41,775 bases of DNA from TMP-86 sp031394735 (lineage in GTDB: Bacteria; Pseudomonadota; Gammaproteobacteria; Steroidobacterales; Steroidobacteraceae), in the NCBI GenBank assembly GCA_031394735.1, contig JANMXI010000030.1, forward strand, positions 1 through 41,775, written 5' to 3'. Shown here piece by piece: positions 7,772-15,029 of the stretch. Each line of letters opens with the position of its first letter. The first letter of the stretch is position 1. A program made the translations under genes and the position numbers. The notes beneath the pieces are model-generated. The model did not search any database. It was not told the origin of the DNA and saw only the letters and a program-made list of their open reading frames with translations.

Positions 7772-9604
7772 ATGACTGCTTCCTCCTCCGCCGCTCTTCG
7801 CTCCACCTCAGACCCGGTGCTCACCGTTCTGCACGACACGTTCGGACATCGCGAGTTTCGGGGTGCTCAGCGGGAGATTGTCGATCACATGATCGGTGGC
7901 GGGGATGCGCTCGTGCTCATGCCCACCGGCGGTGGTAAGTCGCTGTGCTACCAGGTGCCGGCGCTGATACGCGAGGGCACTGCCGTGGTGGTGTCGCCGT
8001 TGATTGCGTTGATGCAGGACCAGGTGGCAGCTCTGACGCAGGTGGGTGTGCGCGCCGCGTTCTTGAACTCGAGTTTGACGGCACAGCAAGCCTACCGGGT
8101 GGAGCAGGACCTGCTGCGTGGCGATCTTGATCTGCTGTATGTCGCGCCGGAGCGCCTGACGACGCCGCGCTGTCTAGAGTTGTTGGCGAGCGTCAAGATT
8201 TCGCTGTTCGCCATCGACGAAGCCCACTGCGTCTCGCAATGGGGTCACGATTTCCGGCCCGAGTATCTGCAACTGTCGATCCTGCACGAGCGATTCGCCA
8301 ACGTGCCGCGCATCGCTCTCACCGCCACGGCTGACCCGCAAACCCGCACGGAAATCATCGCCCGACTGGCGTTGGGTGAAGCGCGGGTTTTCGTCTCCAG
8401 TTTCGACCGGCCCAACATCCGCTACACCATTGTCGACAAGGCCGACGCACGCGGACAGTTGCTGCGCTTCATCAAGACCGAACACGCTGGCGATGCCGGC
8501 ATCGTGTACTGCCTGTCACGCAAGCGCGTCGAGGAGACCGCCCATTGGCTGAAGCAGCACGGCATCGCCGCACTCCCCTATCACGCCGGCATGGACTCGG
8601 CGCGCCGCAACGCCAATCAGGCGACCTTCCAGCGCGATGAAGGCGTCGTCGTGGTCGCGACCATCGCCTTCGGCATGGGCATCGACAAACCGGACGTGCG
8701 ATTCGTCGCGCATCTGGATCTTCCCAAAAGCATTGAAGGGTACTACCAGGAAACCGGGCGCGCGGGCCGCGACGGATTACCGGCGGATGCCTGGATGGCG
8801 TACGGCCTCGGAGACGTCGTGCAGCAACGCCGCATGATCGAATCCTCGGAAGGCTCGGAAGCGTATAAGCGACTGTCAGGTGCCAAACTCAATTCCCTGC
8901 TCGGCCTGTGCGAGTCCGCGCAATGCCGGCGAGTGCAGCTCTTGGCGTATTTTGGAGAAAGCTCGCAACCTTGCGGCAATTGCGACAATTGCCTCACACC
9001 CCCGCAAACCTGGGACGCCACCGTCGCCGCGCGCCAAGCCTTGTCCGCCATCTACCGCACCGAGCAACGCTTTGGCGTCATGCACCTCGTCGACGTTTTG
9101 CGCGGCAAGGACAACGAACGCATGGTCAGCTGGAATCATCATCAACTGAGCGTCTACGGCATCGGCAAGGAAACCAGCGAAGCCGAATGGCGCAACGTGT
9201 TTCGTCAATTGGTCGCCATGGGTTACGCCAGCGTCGACCAAACCGCCTACGGCGCCTTGAAACTGACCGAACTCGCGCGTCCCGTATTGCGTGGCGAACA
9301 AACCGTGCAATTGCGCCGCACCCCGAAGGAAAAAGCCAAGGCCCAAAAACAACCGCGCGGTCGCCTGCTGGTAGACCGAATCCTGAGCCTCGCCGCCACC
9401 GGCCACTTAGCCCGCCTGAAGGCCTGGCGGCTAGAAGAAGCCCAACGCCAGGGAGTCCCCGCCTTCGTCATCTTCCACGACACCACGTTGGCCGAAATAG
9501 CCCAACGAGAACCCACTGAACCTGCAGCCCTCTCCGACATCCCAGGCATAGGCAAACGAAAACTAGAGCAATACGGCGCAGCAATTATCAAACTATTGCA
9601 ATGA
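7772..9604 (+). CDS. recQ: ATP-dependent DNA helicase RecQ
   Basis: A 610-residue RecQ helicase that unwinds DNA 3' to 5' in recombination and replication-fork repair. Seen in order: motif 0 glutamine (Gln33 in GAQREI), Walker A PTGGGKS (51-57), DEAH box (149-152) followed by the RecQ aromatic-rich loop around CVSQWGHDFRP, motif VI QETGRAGRDG, a zinc site formed by Cys385, Cys401, Cys404 and Cys407, a winged-helix RQC domain, and a C-terminal HRDC domain ending in a DIPGIGKRKL helix-hairpin-helix-like segment. Length matches full-length bacterial RecQ. The ATG at 7772 is chosen because the in-frame residues upstream to 7700 are not family-like. It lies just downstream of the inverted-repeat element. 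Confidence 0.96.
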   Translation: MTASSSAALRSTSDPVLTVLHDTFGHREFRGAQREIVDHMIGGGDALVLMPTGGGKSLCYQVPALIREGTAVVVSPLIALMQDQVAALTQVGVRAAFLNSSLTAQQAYRVEQDLLRGDLDLLYVAPERLTTPRCLELLASVKISLFAIDEAHCVSQWGHDFRPEYLQLSILHERFANVPRIALTATADPQTRTEIIARLALGEARVFVSSFDRPNIRYTIVDKADARGQLLRFIKTEHAGDAGIVYCLSRKRVEETAHWLKQHGIAALPYHAGMDSARRNANQATFQRDEGVVVVATIAFGMGIDKPDVRFVAHLDLPKSIEGYYQETGRAGRDGLPADAWMAYGLGDVVQQRRMIESSEGSEAYKRLSGAKLNSLLGLCESAQCRRVQLLAYFGESSQPCGNCDNCLTPPQTWDATVAARQALSAIYRTEQRFGVMHLVDVLRGKDNERMVSWNHHQLSVYGIGKETSEAEWRNVFRQLVAMGYASVDQTAYGALKLTELARPVLRGEQTVQLRRTPKEKAKAQKQPRGRLLVDRILSLAATGHLARLKAWRLEEAQRQGVPAFVIFHDTTLAEIAQREPTEPAALSDIPGIGKRKLEQYGAAIIKLLQ

Positions 9605-9640
9605 CCCAGCCTTTCCGCCTATACGGGCCGACCTGCCTTA

Positions 9641-9658
9641 CGTGCGATTCATCGCACG
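9641..9658. promoter_or_regulatory. 18-bp inverted repeat upstream of the AbiEii module
   Basis: CGTGCGAT-TC-ATCGCACG has eight perfectly paired bases on each side of a 2-bp centre. It lies 37 bp after recQ and 19 bp before the start of the small partner gene, next to a possible -10 element TAAAAT (9665-9670). It could be an operator for autoregulation of the module. The 2-base loop and absence of a T-run make it a poor terminator for recQ. Confidence 0.45.
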
Positions 9659-9677
9659 ATGATCTAAAATAAAAGCT

Positions 9678-9956
9678 ATGAATCTGCAGTACTTCGCAGG
9701 TAAATACATCTGGTGGCAGCCACCGACGGTTGTCGCAAACGATCCGCACCGGATCATCGCACAGGTGATGGATTTGGGCACCTTTGAAGACGTCAGGACC
9801 TTGGAGGCGCAGGTCGGGATCGACGCCTTCAAACAGACCCTGATCGATGCAAGACCGGGCGAATTTTCCGAACGTTCCTGGCATTACTGGCACTTGACGC
9901 TGGGATTGGCGGAAATTGCCAGTGTTCCGCCCATGCCGATGCGGCGCTTCGATTGA
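9678..9956 (+). CDS. Small partner protein of an AbiEii-type module (DUF6922-like)
   Basis: A 92-residue cytoplasmic protein with no signal peptide or membrane segment. The central stretch, with a hydrophobic helix (RIIAQVMDLG), a conserved-looking FEDVRTL and a C-terminal aromatic helix around WHYWHL, reminds me of DUF6922 proteins that often precede AbiEii-type nucleotidyltransferases. I cannot confirm this without a profile search. It overlaps the toxin-like gene by four bases (TTGA), so translation is probably coupled. By position it is the candidate antitoxin or regulatory partner. There is no clear Shine-Dalgarno sequence, and the possible -10 element ends eight bases before the ATG, so the message could be almost leaderless. 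Confidence 0.7.
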   Translation: MNLQYFAGKYIWWQPPTVVANDPHRIIAQVMDLGTFEDVRTLEAQVGIDAFKQTLIDARPGEFSERSWHYWHLTLGLAEIASVPPMPMRRFD

Positions 9957-10669
9957 AGTCCTTTCCCCGTCTGGACATCTTGCCTGGCGCGCAGCGTCAA
10001 ATCTGGGCATCGCTGTCGGAGCTCAAAAAGGAAGGATTCGTACTTTACGGCGGCACCGCGGTGGTGCTTTATTTGGGGCATCGGGAATCGGTCGACTTTG
10101 ACTTTTTTGCACAAAAGAATTTTGTGCCTGAGTACCTTCTGGAAAGATTTGATTTCCTGCGCGGCGCAGAAATGCTGCAGACCCAGCCTGATACGCTGAC
10201 CGCGCTGGCGCCTGCCTCGGATGACAATGAGCGCCGCATAAAGATCTCATTTTTTGGCGGCCTTGATTTCGGCCGGCTACAAGATCCGGTGCTGACGCCT
10301 GACGGAACTTTGATGGTTGCGTCCAAGGACGATCTTCTGGCTCACAAGCTCAAAACACTGCTGCAGCGAGTCGAGCAGAAAGACTATCTGGATATCGAAC
10401 CCCTACTGACCAGTGGCTTGGACTTAGGCAAAGGTATTGGCGGTGCAAGAGCATTGTTTCAGGCTTTCTCGCCTCAGGAATGTCTCAAAGCGCTGACCTA
10501 CTTCAACGATCCGTCGCTGCGAGCGCTCGCGACTCCGCTGAGAACCAGACTCATTGCCGCCACGAAAGCGGTCAGCGCCATTCCCAATGTTTTATTGAAA
10601 TCAACAGCCCTCGCACAAGCCAACCCGAGCGCAACGTCAAGTCTGCGACGTCCCACTAACCGCGATTGA
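9953..10669 (+). CDS. AbiEii/AbiGii-type nucleotidyltransferase (toxin-like)
   Basis: A 238-residue protein of the DNA polymerase beta-like nucleotidyltransferase superfamily. The diagnostic residues are visible: YGGTAVVLYLG (about 32-42) followed by VDFDFF with Asp48 and Asp50, the metal-binding DxD pair. A later segment LMVASKDDLLAHKLKTLL carries the Lys expected in AbiEii proteins, followed by KDYLDIEPLL, a typical motif. AbiEii toxins modify tRNA or related targets by nucleotide transfer and act in phage abortive infection or plasmid stability. Translation probably starts at TTG 9953 inside the upstream stop codon. The usual large AbiEi antitoxin is absent; a 92-residue protein sits in its place. 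Confidence 0.85.
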   Translation: MKSFPRLDILPGAQRQIWASLSELKKEGFVLYGGTAVVLYLGHRESVDFDFFAQKNFVPEYLLERFDFLRGAEMLQTQPDTLTALAPASDDNERRIKISFFGGLDFGRLQDPVLTPDGTLMVASKDDLLAHKLKTLLQRVEQKDYLDIEPLLTSGLDLGKGIGGARALFQAFSPQECLKALTYFNDPSLRALATPLRTRLIAATKAVSAIPNVLLKSTALAQANPSATSSLRRPTNRD

Positions 10670-10674
10670 TCGCG
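10661..10674. repeat. 14-bp inverted repeat over the nucleotidyltransferase stop codon
   Basis: CGCGAT-TG-ATCGCG is a perfect 6+6 palindrome spanning the end of the AbiEii-type gene. It shares the CGAT-TN-ATCG core of the inverted repeat at 9641-9658, so two related palindromes bracket the two-gene module. It may be a short transcript-end hairpin or coincidence. Confidence 0.3.
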
Positions 10675-10778
10675 ACGGTGCTTTGATTGCGATGAAACGA
10701 CCTCGATACGTCGATCGAATCAATGCGCGCATTCCGGCGACCGCGAGGCATGAGCGCGGAATCGAAGGGAAAACGCAA

Positions 10779-11129
10779 CTAAGTAGCGTTAAGAAGAACG
10801 GTAGTATCGTGACTTTCGAAACTGGTAACGACGCGAGAATAAGCCTTGTGCATGAGCCTCTCGGTACCCTTGTCAACCCGAGTGCTGAGCAGCATCCGGA
10901 TCACCACATCATCCTGCGGCCGCGCCAGGTCCTCACTGAGCAGCTGGTATATCAGCCGCGCCAGGCGCTGGTTGATCTCCACCGCAAATTTATAGCGCGA
11001 CACGTCGCCGGCATCACCCGCGCCGCTCTTCACTTCCTCGGATAACTCGCCCATGAGCTTGGACAAGAAACGCGCCTTGTCCACCAATCCAAGTTCGCTG
11101 AAGAAATCGATTTCGGATTGGATGTTCAT
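10779..11129 (-). CDS. Small cytoplasmic protein at the end of the envelope-machine operon
   Basis: A 116-residue protein of unknown function with no signal or membrane segment and mostly amphipathic helical character, such as RLARLIYQLLSEDLARPQDDV. The ATG lies 13 bp after the stop of the TonB-like gene on the same strand, so it is likely the last gene of operon A, although the Shine-Dalgarno sequence is weak. Its balanced, non-repetitive composition supports a real gene. A cytoplasmic, helical product following a TolQ/TolR/TonB motor could be a regulator or adaptor, but nothing in the sequence shows it. I recognise no domain. Confidence 0.6.
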   Translation of the reverse strand: MNIQSEIDFFSELGLVDKARFLSKLMGELSEEVKSGAGDAGDVSRYKFAVEINQRLARLIYQLLSEDLARPQDDVVIRMLLSTRVDKGTERLMHKAYSRVVTSFESHDTTVLLNAT

Positions 11130-11142
11130 AGGCCCGGGGGGA

Positions 11143-12084
11143 CTACTGTGGGAAGAAGTCGATCGGTTTGGTCGTCGTCAATGTGGCCACATCCTTGGCG
11201 TCAAACTTGAACAGACGGATGCGGGCGATCAGCTTGCGTTCGAACTCCGCGTCACTCAACTCGCTCGAGACCACCCGCGCACTGGTGATGTCACCGGACG
11301 GTGCAATGGTCAATTCCAGCACGACTTTACCCTGCATGGCCGGGTTGTCGCGCAACGCACGCGTGTACAACGCATAGATGGCGCCCTTGTTCTTATCGAA
11401 CACCAGCGCCACTTCTTCAGCGCTGCGCGAGGCCTTGCCGCTGCCGCCGGCGCGCGCCGTGCGGTTGCCGCCGGCGCCCAGGGTCGGGTCCTTGACCTGC
11501 GTGGTCGAGATCCCATGCAGGGATCCTGAGCCTGCAGCCAGTCCGCTGCTGATGCTGCTCGTCGAGATGCCACCACTGGTGCCACCGGCTTTGGAGGAGA
11601 TCAGCGACCGCTGCACCACGGCGACATCGCCCGGATCATTGGTCTTCGCCTGATTCTTGGAAAACTTATCCAGATCGACCTTGTCACGAAGATCGGCCAG
11701 ATCGTCCTGGAACGCCAGGAGACCGCTCTTCGAGGCTTTGATCTTCGGGTCGACGGGTTTGACCACCGGCGTCGGCTTCTCGGACACGGGCGCCTTCTCC
11801 ACCGGCTTGGGCGGCGGAATTGGCGGCGGCGGTGGCGGCTTTGGCGGTTCGATCACCAATTGCACCACGCGCTCGGGAAGTGAGTCGGTATTGGAAATAC
11901 GCTCCGGCGTCGGCAGGAAGAAAATGATCACCGCGATGATCGTCGCCGCGATGGCAAGATTGCGCAGGATCGCTCGATAGCGGCGCTCGGTCTCTTCGCT
12001 CGGCGACCACGGCAGTTCGTAGCGCCGGAAAAACGGCGCCAGACCGACCGAACCGCCCTGCATGCTTGGGTTTGCGGTTGTCAT
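11143..12084 (-). CDS. TonB-like protein with AgmX/PglI-type C-terminal domain (GltG/GltJ-like)
   Basis: A 313-residue inner-membrane protein. A short cytoplasmic N terminus is followed by one membrane segment (about 42-58), a proline-rich periplasmic spacer (79-110, with runs of PP), a Ser/Gly-rich linker (about 165-220), and a C-terminal TonB-like domain from about 225, with GKVVLELTIAPSGDITSARVVSS as its strand-forming core. That domain type is named after AgmX and PglI, components of Myxococcus gliding motility. It should carry energy or a mechanical signal from the ExbB/ExbD motor to periplasmic or outer-membrane partners. The start codon directly follows the stop of the second ExbD (TAAATG). 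It could also be called a divergent TonB. Confidence 0.85.
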   Translation of the reverse strand: MTTANPSMQGGSVGLAPFFRRYELPWSPSEETERRYRAILRNLAIAATIIAVIIFFLPTPERISNTDSLPERVVQLVIEPPKPPPPPPIPPPKPVEKAPVSEKPTPVVKPVDPKIKASKSGLLAFQDDLADLRDKVDLDKFSKNQAKTNDPGDVAVVQRSLISSKAGGTSGGISTSSISSGLAAGSGSLHGISTTQVKDPTLGAGGNRTARAGGSGKASRSAEEVALVFDKNKGAIYALYTRALRDNPAMQGKVVLELTIAPSGDITSARVVSSELSDAEFERKLIARIRLFKFDAKDVATLTTTKPIDFFPQ

Positions 12085-12582
12085 TTAGGTTCTCGCTGGG
12101 CCTTCACGTTCCATCACCGCCAGCGATACTTTGCCGTATTCCGCCTCGGTGCAGGTCGCCATGATTCGCTTCAGCACGCTGAACGGCGTGCCCTTGTCAC
12201 CCATGATGGTGACTTCGCGCTTGGTGATGTCGGCCTTCTGCGCTTTGCTCAAAATCCGGTCGTTCTGCGCCATCAACGCTTCCTTGAGCGGCGTGATGAT
12301 CAGACCCGGCATGGCGGCAACCTCGCTCAAGGTGCCGATCAACCGGCCATCGACGAACAGCGAGTCGCGCGTGACCATGACCACCACGGTCTCGCTCGGC
12401 TTGCGCTCGGAGATCGACTGCGGGATGGCGATGCTCTTGGAGTTGGGCAGGATGTCCACTTCGGCCGTGTGCACCAACAGGAACACCACCAGGATGGTCA
12501 TCATGTCGATGAACGGAATCAGCGCAAAATGGTTCGCACCATGGAAGCGCTTGCGATGCCGCTTGATTCGATAAGACGTCAT
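12085..12582 (-). CDS. ExbD/TolR-family motor subunit, second copy
   Basis: A 165-residue single-span inner-membrane protein. The N terminus is basic, then one helix carries the proton-path aspartate (Asp26 in LIPFIDMMTILVVF), followed by a periplasmic ExbD-like domain. Together with the other ExbD and the TolQ/ExbB protein it should form a proton-driven stator complex. It overlaps the preceding ExbD gene by four bases. The two copies differ strongly outside the membrane segment; this one has a longer linker with SKSIAIPQSISERKPSE. One TolQ with two different TolR proteins is the composition of the AglR-AglQ-AglS motor of Myxococcus. Confidence 0.92.
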   Translation of the reverse strand: MTSYRIKRHRKRFHGANHFALIPFIDMMTILVVFLLVHTAEVDILPNSKSIAIPQSISERKPSETVVVMVTRDSLFVDGRLIGTLSEVAAMPGLIITPLKEALMAQNDRILSKAQKADITKREVTIMGDKGTPFSVLKRIMATCTEAEYGKVSLAVMEREGPART

Positions 12583-13085
12583 GTCGGGGCGTCTCCCACG
12601 GAAATATCCGGAAACAGTTCAGCCTTGGAGAACGGCGCGGTCGGCAATTCATACACGCGTACCGTGTCCATCACCTGCACGAGCACGTCGTACGCAATGT
12701 CCGGACCGAGCAGCACGGTTGCGTCCATTTTCTGCGGGAACTTCGATTTCACCACGCGCATGAACTCGGACAAGGCATTCAGATCGTAGCCGGTCGCCAC
12801 GTTTGGCAGCACTTTGAGCGGTCCTGAGTTGCGGTCGTTGATCACCAATTCGCCCGGATGCACGATCACCTCGAGCTGCAAGTCCTTCGGCAGGTCAATA
12901 GGAGTGGATTGACTCGACGGCAGGTTCAACGACAACACGTTGGTCTTGGAAAACACCGCGGTGAAGAGCAAAAAGAACACGAGGATCACCATCATGTCGA
13001 TCATCGGCACGATGTTCAGATCATCCCGCCCCTGATGGTAGCGGGCATGGTTGCGACGGACCATTCGGGCCGATTTCGACTTCAT
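12579..13085 (-). CDS. ExbD/TolR-family motor subunit, first copy
   Basis: A 168-residue ExbD/TolR protein. A basic cytoplasmic tail leads into a single membrane helix holding the conserved aspartate (Asp30 in NIVPMIDMMVILVFF), then a periplasmic domain that ends in residues related to TolR. It lies 34 bp after the ExbB/TolQ gene and overlaps the second ExbD, so the three motor genes are translationally linked. The aspartate is the proton-carrying residue of this family, which indicates an active motor rather than a structural remnant. Confidence 0.92.
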   Translation of the reverse strand: MKSKSARMVRRNHARYHQGRDDLNIVPMIDMMVILVFFLLFTAVFSKTNVLSLNLPSSQSTPIDLPKDLQLEVIVHPGELVINDRNSGPLKVLPNVATGYDLNALSEFMRVVKSKFPQKMDATVLLGPDIAYDVLVQVMDTVRVYELPTAPFSKAELFPDISVGDAPT

Positions 13086-13119
13086 AGCACTGTCACCTTA
13101 AGGCAAACTGATCGACTGC

Positions 13120-13812
13120 TTAGACGGGGCTTCGGGCAGCGGCTGGGCGCGGCGCGGGCACCGGTGCGGCCGGCGCATCCGCGCTGCGCTCGGTGACCGA
13201 GTTCAGGAATTTCACCGAAGCGATCTCCAGACTGTCGATCAACGCCGTGGTCTTGGCTTCCAGAAACATATGCGACAGAAGCAACGTGATGGCGACGAAC
13301 AAGCCCGACGCGGTGTTGTTCATGGCAACCGCGATGGCTTGCGCCAGCAGCGTTGCTTTTTCAGCCGGGTTGGCCGTGGCCACCGCACTGAACGCACCGA
13401 TCAATCCGGTGATGGTGCCGAGCAAGCCGATAAGCAGGCCGATGTTGGCGAGCGAGGACAGAAAATGCGTACGCTTTTCCAGGCGCGGAATCACTTCCAG
13501 CAGACTCTCGTCCATGGCCTTTTCGATGTCGTCACGGCGCCGCGCGGTGGCGACCCGGGCGATGCCGTAGTTGAGGATCGTAGCAATGGAAGCCTTGGAG
13601 TTTTGCGTCAACCCCACGGCCTGCTTGAAATTGCCCGAGCTCAAATGCGGCACCAGGTCGTCCCACAGGCCCCGATTGCGCAGGGTCTCGCGGGTCAGGT
13701 AGATGTATCGCTCGACGGCGATTGACACACCCACGACGAATATCAGGGCCAGCGGATACAGGAAAAAACCGCCGTCCTTGAAGAAGGTAATTGCAGTGTT
13801 AAAGAAATTCAT
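13120..13812 (-). CDS. MotA/TolQ/ExbB-family proton-channel protein
   Basis: A 230-residue inner-membrane protein with three membrane segments: one near residues 14-34 and two long ones around residues 117-145 and 160-185, the TolQ layout. The third holds the small polar residues (AVAMNNTASGLFVAI) that line the proton path. It is the channel subunit of the motor formed with the two ExbD proteins. The C terminus ends in an Ala/Pro-rich tail that is not usual for ExbB. Its start is 72 bp after the stop of the small exported protein, the largest gap in operon A apart from the leader, and could hold a secondary promoter, though I see none. Confidence 0.93.
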   Translation of the reverse strand: MNFFNTAITFFKDGGFFLYPLALIFVVGVSIAVERYIYLTRETLRNRGLWDDLVPHLSSGNFKQAVGLTQNSKASIATILNYGIARVATARRRDDIEKAMDESLLEVIPRLEKRTHFLSSLANIGLLIGLLGTITGLIGAFSAVATANPAEKATLLAQAIAVAMNNTASGLFVAITLLLSHMFLEAKTTALIDSLEIASVKFLNSVTERSADAPAAPVPAPRPAAARSPV

Positions 13813-13884
13813 CAGCGCGCTCCTAAAAACTCCAAACGTCTCAAATGCGAAGATTCAACCAGATTCCGTCAAATCGGCTATCGA

Positions 13885-14391
13885 TTACTTCTCAACTTGG
13901 GGTGCGGCAGTGGCCGCATCCGGCTTTAAAGCCTGGTAGTACTGGATTTCACGGCGAAAAACGTTGCGATCCACGGGCGCCAGCACCTCATCCAGCAGGC
14001 TGTTCGCCGGGCGGCCGATCAAATCGCCAATATCGGACCGCTTCCAGGGCACGACATACATGACCTTGGGCAGCTCGCGGTTGCCGGTCACCGTGGTTGT
14101 GTCTAAATCCACGCGGTCGACGGCATTTTTGCCCTTGCGGGCGCCTGAACCGGGCCCCACCGGCGCGGATGTTGCGGCGCGTGGTTCACCCGCCTCCGCC
14201 TGCGCACTGGCAGGTTTCTTTGGGACGGCCGCAGGTACGGGCGCAGCAACCGGCGCAACCGCAGGAGCGGACGAAACCGCTGGTGCGCCCGGCGTCGCCG
14301 CCGCGGGCGGCTCCTGCGCCGCGCTGGTGCCGCAAACACCCATCGAGAGCGTCGCAGTCAGAACAGCAAGTCGACGTGTCCGATGCTTCAT
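13885..14391 (-). CDS. Small exported protein of the envelope-machine operon
   Basis: A 168-residue protein with a signal peptide (cleavage near residue 25, after SAA), a long Ala/Pro-rich low-complexity spacer to about residue 75, and a compact C-terminal part with TTTVTGNRELPKVMYVVPWK and RPANSLLDEVLAPVDR. The C-terminal part looks conserved in character, the spacer does not. I do not recognise a domain. The gene overlaps the upstream TPR gene by four bases and precedes the TolQ homologue, so the product is likely a periplasmic or outer-membrane-tethered part of the same machine. The VTGNRELP phrase recalls short sequences in TonB-dependent receptors, but no barrel is present. Confidence 0.75.
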   Translation of the reverse strand: MKHRTRRLAVLTATLSMGVCGTSAAQEPPAAATPGAPAVSSAPAVAPVAAPVPAAVPKKPASAQAEAGEPRAATSAPVGPGSGARKGKNAVDRVDLDTTTVTGNRELPKVMYVVPWKRSDIGDLIGRPANSLLDEVLAPVDRNVFRREIQYYQALKPDAATAAPQVEK

Positions 14392-15029
14392 GCGGGCTCC
14401 TTCTTCGCAGGTGCCGGCGCCGGAGCACCGACACGCTTGCGCAATTCGCTCACCCAGCCCGCAACCTGCTTGTTCTCGCCGGCGAGTGTGAGGTACTGCT
14501 CAAATTGATCGAGTGCCTTTTGCGGCTCCAGAAGGTACAAGTCGTACAGAATGCCAAGATTCAGCCGTGCAGGCGCATACCCTGGGTCTGACGAGATGGC
14601 GCGCAGATAGTCCTGCTCCGCATCGCCGAACTTGCCCAGCCGCCGCTCCACAATGCCCAATTCGGTACTCGCCACCGCATTGGTGGGGTTGATGGCCAGC
14701 GCCGCCTTGAAGGCAGTCTGCGCCTCCGGCAGACGCGCAGCATGCGCCAGCAACAAGCCCAGATTGATCTGCGGACCGGGCAGATCCGGATAGGCAGCGA
14801 TCAGTTGCTTGAACTCCAATTCCGCATCCGTGGCACGCCCGGCCTTCAGCAACGACAGCGCCTGCGCATACTGCTGAGCCGCGCGGTCGGGAACAGGCGG
14901 CGGCGGTGGCGCTGCAATCGCCGGCGCAGTCCCAGGTGCCGCGGGCGGCGTGGGGTCGGCCGCAAGCGCGGCGCTTGCAAGCAGGACCAACAGCACAGCG
15001 CAGTGGTTAGCGAATCGCTTCGACGACAT
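14388..15029 (-). CDS. Exported TPR protein (small, GltC/GltE-like role)
   Basis: A 213-residue periplasmic protein: signal peptide (cleavage after ALA near residue 23), a proline-rich stretch with PPPPPVP, then about four tetratricopeptide repeats covering residues 50-195, with typical W/L-G-Y/A-A-P spacing (for example NLGLLLAHAARLPEAQTAFKA is one repeat helix pair in part). The C terminus is Ala/Pro/Lys. TPRs bind partner proteins; here the partners are probably the two large TPR proteins encoded just upstream. It overlaps the 938-residue TPR gene by 23 bp. Assignment to a specific Glt component would need structure-based comparison. Confidence 0.85.
   Translation of the reverse strand: MSSKRFANHCAVLLVLLASAALAADPTPPAAPGTAPAIAAPPPPPVPDRAAQQYAQALSLLKAGRATDAELEFKQLIAAYPDLPGPQINLGLLLAHAARLPEAQTAFKAALAINPTNAVASTELGIVERRLGKFGDAEQDYLRAISSDPGYAPARLNLGILYDLYLLEPQKALDQFEQYLTLAGENKQVAGWVSELRKRVGAPAPAPAKKEPA

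Noticed and set aside
10683..11045. Plus-strand open frame after the nucleotidyltransferase gene
   Set aside because: It overlaps the better-supported minus-strand gene that follows the TonB-like gene, lacks a ribosome-binding site and has no recognisable content.
12085..13812. Ordinary TonB iron-uptake system
   Set aside because: Two different ExbD proteins, an AgmX/PglI-type TonB and three TPR proteins, with no TonB-dependent receptor or siderophore gene nearby, fit an Agl/Glt-like machine better.
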